From Scilla litardierei (lineage: Eukaryota; Streptophyta; Magnoliopsida; Asparagales; Asparagaceae): a stretch of DNA of 64,000 nt. A model generated the notes under the pieces. That model made no database searches. It was not told the origin of the DNA and saw only the letters and a program-made list of their open reading frames with translations. How positions within the stretch are numbered: position 1 is the stretch's first letter; the number at the start of each line of letters is the position of its first letter. Below are positions 44,796 through 55,100 of this stretch, piece by piece. Made by a program: the position numbers and the translations under genes. Location: contig CM061141.1 of assembly GCA_030789695.1 (NCBI GenBank), positions 200,311,600 through 200,375,599 of the forward strand, given 5' to 3'.

Positions 44796-46503
44796 TGAGG
44801 AGGGGAGGCGAGTTAGGCGATTGGGGCGATCCTGGCGCAGGGTGCTCCGGCAGCAAGCCCGGTGACTCAATCGGGGATGTGACCGGAAACTGTCAGGCTG
44901 CTCTCTTTGCAGCGACATCAGATAAAGGGGCTGTGGAGAAGACAAGCCTAGTTTGCAGCGATGGAGGATTCAAGGAGGTCTTTGGAGGAGACAGGCCGCA
45001 GGTCATTTCTGACGACCGTGTGCAAGCTGGCGATCGTGGGCAAACTGGCGATTGTGGATCTGGTGGGGATTGGAAGCTGGTCTCTAGGAAGAAGATGAGG
45101 GGACCAGTCACGGGTACGAGCGGACCTAATAAGGGATTGGGAGGCTTCAGGATTGTTAAGGGGATGAACTTCGGCAACATTCGCAGAGAACATCCCATTG
45201 ATGTGAGACACCGTAATGCAAGAGGGAAAGGTAATAACACCAACTCTTTTCTCCGGTTTGAGAACTCTGGGATTGCACGAAGTATGCTTGATAAATTGCC
45301 TGTGAGGCCAAAAGTGGAGTTAAAGATAGACACAAAGGGTGAGAAGCATTCGTGGTTGGATGTGTGCTCCAATAGGCGGAAATATGAAGCTGAGCTAGGG
45401 ATGTCGTTCGTCGTGCCCCACATAAAGGAGGATGGATCGGAGGTGGGATGAATACCAAGCACAGCTATGGCTAGAGGAAATGATCAGTGGAAGAATACCC
45501 TTGTAGGGTACGTGTTGGGGGATGTTCCATATGTTGGCCAATTAAGATCATGCTCTGGTTCCTCAAAAAGGGACTTAGAATCTATGTTCATGACAACGGG
45601 TTTTTCTGTTTTAAATTTGAAGATGGGGGGAAATGTGAAAGAATCCTTCATGGAGGGCCATGGATGTTCGATGGTAGGCTGGTCGTTCTGTAAAGATGGA
45701 GTGCTTCGCTCAAGCATGAGAGGGACATCCTCTCCTCAGTCCCAATGTGGGTGCAACTCCATGGGGTTCCATTGGGAATGTGGACTTTGGAGATACTCAA
45801 TGTTATTGCTTCTCTTATTGGTAAGCCTCTGTGTTTGGACAAGCTGACTGCAAAGAAAGAGCGTCTCACATACGCCAGACGCCTAGTTGATATTAATGCA
45901 AAGAGGCCTAACCCGAAACATGTTACAATTAAGACTGAAGACGGACTCTTAGTAGCAATAGAAGTCAAGATAGAAGGCGAACCCCCCCGGTGCAATACTT
46001 GTGTTTGTTTCGGCCATTCAGATCTGCAATGCCCAGACTCCGTGAAGCTCCATTCAATCCAAAAGGAGGACACTGCAACCAAAAATCTAAATACTTCCCA
46101 TCCTGTGTGCCAAGCTACAGGTGAGCCAATAATTTTAAAAGTGATAACTGAGGCCCCGCAGATGCCAGACCAAGTGGACTTGGATGATAATGTGGAGGGG
46201 TTTGTTGAGGGGGATAATAAAGACGGCACCCAGCCTGTAAGTGCAGGAGTGAGTATGGGATTAGAAGACATTAGTCGGTCTACATCATGTCTTGGGTTGA
46301 AGGGTGGGACCAATGCTAATGGGGTTCTGCCAAATACCATAAAAATATCAGAAGAATTAGATCTGGGAACTGAGAAAGAGTCAACCAATTCTGGGATTAA
46401 AAGCAAAGTTCTTGAAAATAAAGTGTGTTCTGGCACAGACCATTTGCCAAACCCAGGGGCACGGATTGAGGCAAGAGGGCATGATGCTGTTATGGGTGAC
46501 GGC
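44796..46503 (+). pseudogene. L1-type LINE ORF1 fragment (DUF4283 plus zinc knuckle)
   Basis: The first part (44796-45451) is a Gly/Lys-rich N-terminal region. A frameshift leads to the DUF4283 RNA-binding-like domain (FEDGGKCERILHGGPWMFDG near 45620-45670). After a single TAA (45691-45693) the same frame continues with WVQLHGVPLGMW and IGKPLCLDKLTAKKERLTYA. A CCHC knuckle (CNTCVCFGHSDLQC) lies near 45990-46033. This domain order is that of plant L1 ORF1, a Gag-like RNA-binding protein. The last stop belongs to the Ath-D LTR, which cuts the gene at 46503. ORF2 is not in the window. Confidence 0.82.
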
Positions 46504-46737
46504 TGACGTGAGTTTATATTTCATATATTCACGCCCGTCTTCTTTTGTGTTCCTCCGTCTCGTATCCGTTTTCTCGTATTTTCTTGTTTTATTTCACTTT
46601 TCCGTGTTTTTGTATGTTTGCAGGAGTTTGACAGCATAGAGGACACATAGCAAAGATATCATAAGTCCCTGGAGCAACGAGAGGAGTCACGCGTGATCCA
46701 GGGGGGTCAGACACAAAGATTTCTATCTTTCAGCCCC

Positions 46738-47190
46738 TCACCCGATCGGTTGGATACAGCCAACCGATCGGGTGATGCACGCGTGCACGACCCGGACAGC
46801 CGTTGAAGCAACGAGAATGTCAACCGACCGGGTCGGAGACTGGTTCAGCCCGACTGTTCTCTCTGGAAAAATTGGAGCTGAAATCCAACCGATCGGGTGA
46901 TCTTCACCCGATCGGTTCATCTGTAGCCGTTTCCTCGAAGAGATGACCCGGAGAGCTCACCCGACCGCCAGCAGACCGTGCCAAAACTTCCGAAGTTACT
47001 GTCTTTTGGGCGACAATTCCAACCGATCGGTTGATTTATCAACCGATCGGTTCACCCGACGACGCCAAGATCCAAACGGCTAGGAGCTTCCGCCAACCGA
47101 CCGTATCGCCTGACCGGGTGAAGCCCTGAAGAACGCTGCCAAAGAACGAAGCAGGTCACCTGATCGGGTGATTCTTCACCCGATCGGGCG
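46738..47190. repeat. CCGATCGG palindromes and 14-bp hairpins (Ath-D LTR)
   Basis: Repeated CCGATCGG cores occur within AACCGATCGGGTGA-type words. Two perfect inverted repeats stand out: 46887-46900 with 46904-46917 (3-base loop), and 47021-47034 with 47039-47052 (4-base loop). They lie just before the TATA box. Confidence 0.92.
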
Positions 47191-47202
47191 AAGTCGTTTT
47201 CT

Positions 47203-47210
47203 GTATATAG
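47203..47210 (+). promoter_or_regulatory. Ath-D LTR TATA box
   Basis: GTATATAG lies directly after the hairpin cluster. The Ath-E LTR has CTATAAATAG at the equivalent place. Confidence 0.65.
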
Positions 47211-48171
47211 AAGCCCTAGGTTTCCAGAAACTGGAGTTGTATTTTTTTACTGTTTTTCTCTCTTGTGACGGCTGTAATTTCTTTGTTATTTGTAAGTGTT
47301 CTGATCTTAACTAAACTTTGATATTATCTTAATTGCATTGCTATTACTCCATTCCGATCATCTGATTATGTTTTTAACAGTCGATTTTCATTTAGATCGC
47401 TTTTTAGCTAATATGTGTGAGTTGTTCCCAAATCTGGGATCTTGGTGGAAACCCCTTCGTGGGTTCTCCCTAATGCATCCATAGGACTAGGAAATCGATA
47501 GGGATTAGGAATCTACTGATTACGCGGGGTGTTTCATTTTCATCGGTGGGAAAAAAGACCGCCTTTGACCGTTGGGCCAAGGGGGAATAAACTTGGCGGT
47601 TGACTCCCTAGCCATAGCTCACGCCCTTAGCGTAGACATCGAATCCTCGCGTGCCGGAGCGGCAGGATGAGATGTTGGGAGTTATCATTGCGAGCTTAGT
47701 GCTCCCAGAGTCGGTCAGTGTTAATGGATATGGGAATGCCCACTGACCGAACCCGGGTAGTCCGGCGCATCATCCTGGGCACCGACCGGAATATCGGGCC
47801 CATGGGACGCTGGTATCACTCGTAGAGGCAACATCTCACCAATAGACCCTAATTCCGATCGTTATCCTATCCATCGGCTGTGTTATCGAGAATCACATGA
47901 TAGGGTGGAAACCGAAGTCCCAGGTTTCCTTTATTATTGTTTAACCCCTTACCTATGATTTGTGACAAACCATCATTCGATTTGGGCTAGCTCACCCCTA
48001 TGGTGAATTCGGTCCTTTCTGACACAAGCACAACCACGCCTCCCTATGTTCGAACCCCAAGCCACACTACAACACCGTGTGCTTGCAGTTTTAAATATTT
48101 AAATCTCACGCCCCCAATCACATATTATTGCACACTTGCATGCACGCACACATGGGGGACGGCAAGCTTTA

Positions 48172-48189
48172 TGGCGCCGTTGCTAGGGA
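48172..48189 (+). other. Ath-D primer-binding site (tRNA-Asp)
   Basis: TGGCGCCGTTGCTAGGGA lies seven bases after the LTR. It matches the plant tRNA-Asp site except for one base in the 3' part. Confidence 0.88.
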
Positions 48190-48356
48190 GGCAACGTGCT
48201 TGTTATTTTAGGATCTCATGAACCCTTGAGTCTAGCTCACATCCCTATCTCGCGATAATTTTCGCATTCTTCTTTTTCATTTTCATTTTCATTTTCTTAT
48301 TTTCTATTTTATCTGTTTCTATCCCACTTTTGTTTCACGGGTGTTTGTTGCTTTTC

Positions 48357-48499
48357 ATGCGCAGGAGTTCAAGGAGTCTCGACGACTTGATTCCTGTTGA
48401 TCCGGAGATAAACGCCTCCCTGAGGCGTCTGGCCGCAGAGAAGAGAAGAATAGAAGAGCCTGAAACCATAGGGGAGAACACCCCACCTCACAAGTCCCT
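48357..48499 (+). pseudogene. gag: Ath-D gag, N-terminal part
   Basis: It starts at the ATG at 48357 (MRRSSRSLDDLIPVD) and runs without stops to the Tekay-B insertion. The same frame is picked up at 58949, with LEYSMPSIEST soon after. The last bases (TCCCT, 48495-48499) are the left Tekay-B target. Confidence 0.78.
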
Positions 48500-49084
48500 T
48501 GTAACGGTACGTTTTCGTTGTACTTCGTTCGTGCACGTGCTTTTGGCCGTGCACGTGTTTATTCTAGACTTTGTTTGATTTTGAATGCTTTTGTGTGTTA
48601 TGCCGTTGCGAACGTCTCTGAGAGTATTAAATAGTGGCACTATCTTGGAACGACACTTCTCGAGTCGTTTTCCCACAATTTGAACTCACTCGATGAGACG
48701 TGACGACTTTCACTTTTGACGGGAGACGTTTCTATTTTTAGTTTCGTCGTCCGACGTCGAATTTGAGATCCGTCTTCTTAGTTAGCTCACATTCGTCGCC
48801 ACGATCACCACAATATTTATTTTATAATTTTTGGAGTTTATTTGACCACTTTTATAATTTTTACAAGTTTTATATTATTTTTAATAATTTATTTATTAAG
48901 TATTTTCGGCCAAATAAAATTTATTTGAGTTTAAAACGTTTTAAAGAATTTTTGAGCCAATTTCCAGCTCATTTGGACCAGGTCAAATCCTAGATTGGGT
49001 TGGAGAAGTTTAAATTCAAATTTCAAATCTTTTTGAATTCTAATCCTATTAGATTTAGCCCTAGACCAAGTCAACCCACCTATA

Positions 49085-49092
49085 CTATATAA
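49085..49092 (+). promoter_or_regulatory. Tekay-B 5' LTR TATA box
   Basis: CTATATAA. Transcription would begin about 30 bases on, near 49120. The 3' LTR copy is at 56704-56711. Confidence 0.75.
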
Positions 49093-49158
49093 GCAACCCC
49101 TAGCAAGTCCTATTTTCCAAAGAAATTAGCCCTAGCCTCTTCCAAACTCTTTTTGGAC

Positions 49159-49179
49159 GTTGCGACGAATCGTCGCAAC
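49159..49179. repeat. Perfect 10-bp hairpin at the start of the Tekay-B leader
   Basis: GTTGCGACGA and its exact reverse complement are separated by one A, and followed by another GTTGCGACG. It lies about 40 bases after the expected transcription start. The copy in the 3' LTR is at 56778-56798. Confidence 0.9.
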
Positions 49180-49189
49180 GTTGCGACGT

Positions 49190-49945
49190 TCAGAACCCCG
49201 CACGACCGAAGGAAAACCCGCCGTTCCCCCGCCCTGACCGGTCGCCCCGCCCGCACCCATCGCCGCCCGCTCCGCATCGCTCCGCACCGCTCTGTCCCCT
49301 CGGTCTGACCGAGGGATTGGCCCGCATCCAAGAAGCCCGCATCGCAGCACAGCTCCGCACCGTCGCCCGCTTGTCGCCCCGCTCCGCAGCCCGCACGACC
49401 GACAGATCCCCTCGCCCCCGCCCGCTGTGACCGAGCGCCCGAGCGCTGCAGCGTTGCAACGCTGTCCCGCCCGCTTCCAAGCGCCTGACCGAGGCCTCCA
49501 CCGTGTCTGACCGAGGGAAACGACCGCCCCCGCTGCTGTGACCGACCCCCAACGTTGCAACAGCGCCGCCCCCGTGTCTGACCGAGCCAAGTCCCCGCAC
49601 CGAGGCTGTACGACCGACGGCCACTTGTCGCAACCCCGCATCCGTCGCACCGCTTGCCTCCGTGGGCCCCCCAAGTTCTCCAGAGGTATTGTGGGTTCCC
49701 CAGAGGTCCCTAGGACTACTGTGGGCCCCACTTTGGTACGTTCTCTTCGACGACTTGCCGCGTACGACGTCGTCGCACGTCGTAGCCCGTCGTCGCACAT
49801 ACGAGCTTAGGAATCTGGAATCGTCGCCCGGGATATTTTCTCTGAATTTCCAGCGAGGAATCTAATTGGAATCTGGACTTGGAGCGCGATCTTATTATTC
49901 CAACCCCCGGCGTCGCTACCCGACGCCGGTGTAGCTCTCGCGTCG
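49190..49945. other. GC-rich, stop-poor island of the Tekay-B LTR
   Basis: A CpG-rich leader with repeated TGACCGAG words (at least six). Long open frames occur on the minus strand (222 and 202 codons, overlapping) and on the plus strand. They are identical in both LTRs only because the LTRs are. Coding is not shown. Confidence 0.5.
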
Positions 49946-50879
49946 TGTTGAGGTAACGTTTTGCACCCCTAGGACCCCCCAACCCAATTGCATGCTAATA
50001 AAGACTAAAAATCAGTATTTTAAAGTATTTTAAATGTTTTAGCAATCACTAATCAGGATTAATAAAACGGATGTAGGCCGGTGGACTTGTGCACGTAGGA
50101 ATCGTGACTTTGGACTCGTTGGACGGTGTTTTCTTGACGTGATAGTTGCAGGCAAGTGAAACTTGCCAACTTTTGTGTAGGGCCATGTTTTTAGGCCACT
50201 TACTTGCTTTTAGCGTAAAAGAGACTAGTCAGTGAAATGATAGCTGGCTAGACGCCTATTTGATCTAGTTTGACAACGAAACTAGATCCGTCACCTAAAT
50301 GATCTAGCTTGACAACGAAGCTAGATCCAAACATTAAACTTGTCATTCATGCATGCTAAACTGTCACGTTTACTTTTCTTACTTGTACGCTTTACTACTT
50401 GCCATACCATGTCATCCATGCATTGATTGTTGCATCGTAGCACACGCTACAATACTTGTCCTTGTACTACCTGTCCGGCTAGGTGCACCCCTACGCCATA
50501 CTTGTTTACACACTTCCTGGCTCGTGGTCCAGAAGCGGGCCTCATGTGTTGGCCAGAAACCAATGCCCGATACACGTGGAGGGGTAGGGATAAACGGTTA
50601 CTTGAGCTTAGGAGTTGGCCCGTACAGCCACTCTAGCCAAAGGACGGAATCTCTGTGCACGAGGTGCTTACTTTACTTGTCGTGTTCTTGTCTTGTGAAT
50701 GTCATGCCATGCTCGTACCTTACTTTACTTTCTTTACCTGTTGTACTCATACTTTAAACTGCCATGTCATCGCATTCATGCTAGAACTGCTAGGTTGCTT
50801 TACTTTTACCACCTTTCAGTTTCACTTGCACAAGTCTTCCAGACTTGCTGACATGTGCCCCTTTCTCTTTGGGTGCCAC

Positions 50880-50987
50880 ATGTTAGACCCTGAGCCAGAG
50901 ACAGTTGCTGAGGACGAGGTGTTTGCTGACGCTGAGCCCGAGCCTACGTTCGTAGAGGAGTTCGAGGACACCGGAGACCAGTCTTAG
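50880..50987 (+). CDS. Acidic 35-residue micro-ORF in Tekay-B 5' LTR
   Basis: ATG to TAG. It encodes a Glu/Asp/Pro-rich peptide starting MLDPEPETVAEDE and ending EFEDTGDQS. It can be extended upstream to an ATG at 50655. The position is equivalent to the acidic frames of Tekay-A and both solo LTRs. An identical copy is at 58499-58606. Its function is unknown. Confidence 0.5.
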   Translation: MLDPEPETVAEDEVFADAEPEPTFVEEFEDTGDQS

Positions 50988-51339
50988 AGACTGATTTTAC
51001 TTGCTTTTGCTTTAGGTTGCTGTTAGATGTCGGTGCTTGCACCTTTTCTTTATTTTCGTACTTTGTACTTTTGTTGGCCATGCTAGGCCTCTTTTAGACT
51101 CTCTTATTTGTAGCCTGGTGGCTTTTCTGCGTTGTTGAGATTTATTATTATGGATATTCTGAGATGTTCTTTTTGTCTCTTTCGATATTATTATCTTTGT
51201 TTCGTTTCACGTTGCAAGGACCTGCAGTTTAAAGTGATTGACGCTTATCGGACTTGCGGCTTTGTAGCTTCAAGTCTGAGCGGACCTTCTCACGCTTCGC
51301 CTCCACGTTTTTGGGAAGCGGGGCGTGACAGGTTTTTGT

Positions 51340-51358
51340 TGGTGGCCCATGCAGGTCC
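51340..51358 (+). other. Candidate primer-binding site of Tekay-B (non-standard)
   Basis: TGGTGGCCCATGCAGGTCC lies nine bases after the LTR and is identical to the Tekay-A site. It is kept although the neighbouring bases of the two elements differ. Confidence 0.62.
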
Positions 51359-51480
51359 TCTTCTTGCGATTGCGAACTAACGGAACAACGATAATTAACG
51401 GAATATCCATTAAATAAATAGCAACATCCAAGTCATTAAGCTATGAGTCTAATTTGTTTGTTCGTTTTCTATGTCATTAG

Positions 51481-52596
51481 ATGGCTGGACGACGACAGAC
51501 CCGATCTGGCAGTGGGCCCAATCGTGCTGAGGAGCCGGATAGAGAGCCCACCAATGCTGAGATCATGAGGATGATGCATCAGATGATGCAGGTACAGCAG
51601 GGCATGCTCCAGAACACTCAGAGTGCTCCTCGCCATGAGCCAGGAGCGAAGCAGTTTCGGGAGCTGGGCCCGACGTACTTTGATGGATCTGAAGGACCGA
51701 TGGCTGCAGAGGAGTGGATCAGAAACACTGAGGATAATCTGAAGATGTCGAAGGTCAACCCGGCTGGATGGGTTGATCTGGCAAAGAGGCAGCTGAAGGA
51801 TAATGCCCGAAACTGGTGGGATGCCGAGGAGGAGTTGCTGGTGAGCCCTATACCTTGGGCTACTTTCAAGGCTAGATTTGATGAGGAGTACTTTCCGAAG
51901 GCTGCTAGGAGGGAGATGGTGCAGCGCTTCATTGAGCTGAAGCAGGGGAGTCTGACGGTGGACCAGTACCACCAGGAGTTTACTAGATTGAGCCGCTTCG
52001 CGCCGAAGATGGTAGAGGATGCTGAGGAGAAGGCTCAGAAGTTTCTGCAGGGTCTTTCTCTAGACTTGCAGAGTCTGGTGTCTACGTCGGACATGGAGTC
52101 ATATCAGAAGTTATTGGTAGCTGCTCGGAGACAGGAGAAGATTGCGAAGCTGAAGAGAGGACAGATTTCTGGAGCTGGGAAGAGGCCTATGGAGCAGGTC
52201 AGAGGAGTGGTTAGGCCTGGGACTAGGCCTAATCAGACGGTGCAGTTCAAGAAGCCAGGTGTACCTCCTGAGAAGACTTGCTACTTCTGTGGCAAGACCG
52301 GGCATATCAAGGATCAGTGTAGGAAATTTCTGGGGCAGTGCCTGATTTGTGGAGATCCTACTCATGCTATGAAGGAGTGCCCTAGGTCTAAGGTACCCTG
52401 GAGGGATCCCGTTGCAGCACAGCCGTTGCAGCAGAGAGCACCTGCAGGTCGTGGAGCGCCTCTTCCTCCGCAGAAGAAGGCTTTTCAGCAGGCTGTGCAG
52501 CCGAGGAGGCAGGCTTACCTGATGACGGCAGTGGAGAACGAGGCTACGGACGAGGTTATCGCAGGTAATTCTCAAACTAGTGGTTTCCTTCCTTAG
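51481..52596 (+). CDS. gag: Tekay-B Gag
   Basis: An intact 371-codon frame that starts with the ATG directly after an acceptor-like TTTCTATGTCATTAG. It has a Met/Gln-rich N-terminus. The capsid domain shows FDGSEGPMAAEEWIRNTEDN, ARNWWDAEEE, WATFKARFDEEYFP and FAPKMVEDAEEKAQKFLQGL. There is a basic linker, then two knuckles: CYFCGKTGHIKDQC near 52278-52320 and CLICGDPTHAMKEC near 52339-52380. It forms the virus-like particle and binds RNA. The annotated end at TAG 52594-52596 lies inside a predicted intron. If that intron is spliced, the frame passes directly to protease. Unspliced RNA would give Gag alone. Confidence 0.93.
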   Translation: MAGRRQTRSGSGPNRAEEPDREPTNAEIMRMMHQMMQVQQGMLQNTQSAPRHEPGAKQFRELGPTYFDGSEGPMAAEEWIRNTEDNLKMSKVNPAGWVDLAKRQLKDNARNWWDAEEELLVSPIPWATFKARFDEEYFPKAARREMVQRFIELKQGSLTVDQYHQEFTRLSRFAPKMVEDAEEKAQKFLQGLSLDLQSLVSTSDMESYQKLLVAARRQEKIAKLKRGQISGAGKRPMEQVRGVVRPGTRPNQTVQFKKPGVPPEKTCYFCGKTGHIKDQCRKFLGQCLICGDPTHAMKECPRSKVPWRDPVAAQPLQQRAPAGRGAPLPPQKKAFQQAVQPRRQAYLMTAVENEATDEVIAGNSQTSGFLP

Positions 52597-52680
52597 ATAA
52601 TTTCGATTTTAGTTTATGTTTGAATTGATTGCATATGATTGTTTGTTAGAATAGGGCTTGATTGTTAGATTACTTGTTAG
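52565..52680 (+). other. Predicted intron at Tekay-B gag-protease junction
   Basis: 116 bases, from GCAG|GTAATTC to ACTTGTTAG|GTG, T-rich with several stops. It is phase 1. Without it, gag (frame 1) and pol (frame 3) form one frame. Position and phase match the 76-base interval in Tekay-A. Confidence 0.7.
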
Positions 52681-55100
52681 GTGTGATTTTGGTGTGCACA
52701 TTTCCTGCATGAGTCCTCTTTGACTCAGGTGCATCAATGTGCATTATCTCGCGGAGCTTCGTAGAGAAGCATTCCTTGACGACTTCCCCTCTTCCCAAGA
52801 GTTGGAACATCGTCACGGGAAATGGCGTGATCTCGGTGCATCGTGGGTGCACTTCTTGCCCTTTGGTGGTTTGTGGACACGAGCTATACGCTGACTTTAT
52901 TGTCCACGACATCATCAATTACGATGCCGTGCTCGGGATGGATTGGCTTGCGAGCTTCTATGCTACGATCGATTGTCGGAGGAAAAAGGTGGTGTTCGAG
53001 ATCCCCGGACATCCGGTGTTTGAGTTCAGTCGAGGTAGCAGTTCGCTTGGCCCTGTCCGATTTCGGGCCAATCCAGTGGAGCTTGTTGCGATGCAGATGG
53101 AGCAGGATAGACCAGCTGTGGTACGTGAATTCGACGACGTCTTCCCTGAGGAGATGTCTGGGTTGCCACCCGATCGAGCTCTCGAGTTTTCGATCGATCT
53201 TATTCCGGGAGCGCAGCCTATTTCGAAGGCACCGTATCGGATGGCTCCAGCAGAGTTGGAGGAGTTACGTAGGCAGCTGGACGAGCTTTTGCAGAAAGGA
53301 TACATCAACCCCAGTGTGTCTCCATGGGGAGCACCGGTGTTGCTGGTGAAGAAGAAGGATGGCTCGCGTCGCATGTGTGTGGATTACCGGGAGCTGAATG
53401 CTGTGACTATCAAGAATAAATATCCTTTGCCTCGGATAGATGACATCTTTGATCAGCTCGGAGGATCGAGGGTGTTCTCTAAATTGGATTTGAGAAGTGG
53501 CTACCATCAGCTCAAGGTGAAGAAGGACGACATCCCGAAGACAGCTTTCAGGACGAAGTATGGTCACTACGAGTTCGTGGTTATGCCCTTTGGCGTAACC
53601 AATGCACCCGCAGTCTTTATGAACCTGATGAATTTGGTCTTCTACGACTTTCTAGACAAGTTTGTCGTCATCTTCATTGACGATATTCTGATCTATTCAA
53701 AGTCGGAGGAAGAGCATGCCTCGCACTTGAGGACAGTGTTGGAGATCTTGAGGAAGCATCGTTTGTATGCTAAGTATTCCAAGTGCGAGTTCTGGCTGGA
53801 TAGAGTTGCTTTTCTCGGGCATGTGGTGTCTGGTGATGGAATTTCTGTGGACCCCGAGAAGATTGTGGCTATCAGAGAGTGGCCGGTTCCGCAGTCGGCG
53901 TCAGAGATTCGAAGTTTCCTTGGACTTGCAGGCTATTACCGACGTTTCATTAAGGACTTCTCTCGGATTGCTGAGCCGATGACCAGACTTACGCGGAAGG
54001 ATGTACCTTATGTTTGGTCTGATGATTGCGAGAAGGCTTTTGGTATTCTGAAGGAGAGGTTGACGACTGCCCCTGTACTTGCTGTGCCCGATCGGAGTGG
54101 AGGATTTGAGATCTTTTGCGATGCTTCTGGAAAGGGTCTTGGATGTGTGTTGCATCAGCATGGGCATGTGGTTGCGTATGCTTCTCGTCAGCTTAAGGCT
54201 CATGAGAAGAATTACCCGACACATGATTTGGAGTTGGCCGCTGTCGTGTTCGCGCTGAAAATTTGGAGGCACTTCCTGCTGAGTGAGAAAGTGAAGATCT
54301 TCACCGATCACAAAAGCTTGAAGTATATCTTTACACAGAAGGAGCTCAACATGCGACAGCGTCGATGGTTGGAGCTCATGGCAGACTACGAGATTGACTT
54401 GCAGTATCACCCTGGCAAGGTGAATGTGGTTCCGGATGCGCTGAGTAGACTTCCGGCGGTGATGATGTTGACGTCGCAGTGGAGACTGCAGCAGGACTTT
54501 TGTGAGACCGGTATCGAGATTATTCTTCCTGGAGAGGCTTCTACGATGATGAGCATGCAGATACAATCGACGATCGTGGATAGGATCAAGGCTGGACAGG
54601 CTGGAGATGCTAAGCTGGTGAAGATTCGGGAGCAGGTGGAAGTCGGTCTGCGGACTGACTTCTTGATTCACGAGGATGGTTCGTTGAGATTTGGAGCCAG
54701 GTTGTGTGTGCCAGCTGGAGATATCAGAGAGGAATTATTGGTCGAGGCACACAGTTCGCCGTATTCTGTGCATCCTGGTGGGACCAAGATGTACAAGGAT
54801 CTTCGTCTGAACTTTTGGTGGCATGGAATGAAGAGAAGTGTGGCTCGGAGTGTAGCCAAGTGTTTGGTATGCCAACAAGTAAAGGCGGAGCATCAGCGTA
54901 CGGCAGGGTTGCTACAACCGCTTCCGATTCCGGAGTGGAAGTGGCAGCACATCACTATGGATTTCGTGACTGGACTACCTCGGAGTCCGAAGCAGAACGA
55001 CGCGATTTGGGTGATCGTAGACCGATTGACCAAATCCGCTCACTTTATTCCCTTCCGAGTAGGACAGTCTACCGAGACGCTAGCGAGGAGATACATGGAG
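52681..55100 (+). CDS. pol: Tekay-B Pol, exon 1: protease, RT, RNase H, integrase N-part (one TGA)
   Basis: The protease site LFDSGAS is at about 52716-52736, preceded by an in-frame TGA at 52710-52712 where an Arg codon is usual in this family (CGA to TGA is a CpG transition). After it the frame is open. The protease flap region has GMDWLASF near 52940. RT has RMCVDYREL near 53370, [12 protein letters not shown] near 53480, MPFGVTNAP near 53585 and catalytic [10 protein letters not shown] near 53675. RNase H has [11 protein letters not shown] near 54115 and PDALSRL near 54440. The integrase zinc region HPGGTKMY ... [11 protein letters not shown] is near 54775-54890. The first catalytic Asp is in TMDFVTGLP near 54955. 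Exon 1 ends at ATGGAG|GTAAAT. Confidence 0.93.

Larger units (their letters stand above)
46504..48164 (+). repeat. Ath-D 5' LTR
   Basis: 1661 bp, from TGACGTGAGTTTATATTTC to GGGGACGGCA. The Ath-E LTR on the minus strand is clearly the same family. It has a palindrome and hairpin cluster (46738-47190) and a TATA (47203-47210). It also contains a conserved segment with GACCGCCTTTGACCGT and CAAGGGGGAATAAACTTGGC near 47560-47610. Confidence 0.9.
48500..51330 (+). repeat. Tekay-B 5' LTR
   Basis: From TGTAACGGTACG to GGGGCGTGACA. Layout: U3, TATA at 49085-49092, hairpin 49159-49179, GC-rich island 49190-49945 ending at a donor-like GAG|GTAACG, AT-rich sequence, acceptor-like GTGATAGTTGCAG near 50152, and an acidic micro-ORF 50880-50987. 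Confidence 0.95.

Noticed and set aside
49132..49800. 222- and 202-codon minus-strand frames in the Tekay-B LTR, repeated at 56751-57419
   Set aside because: They recur only because both LTRs are identical. They overlap each other in different frames and lack any known motif.
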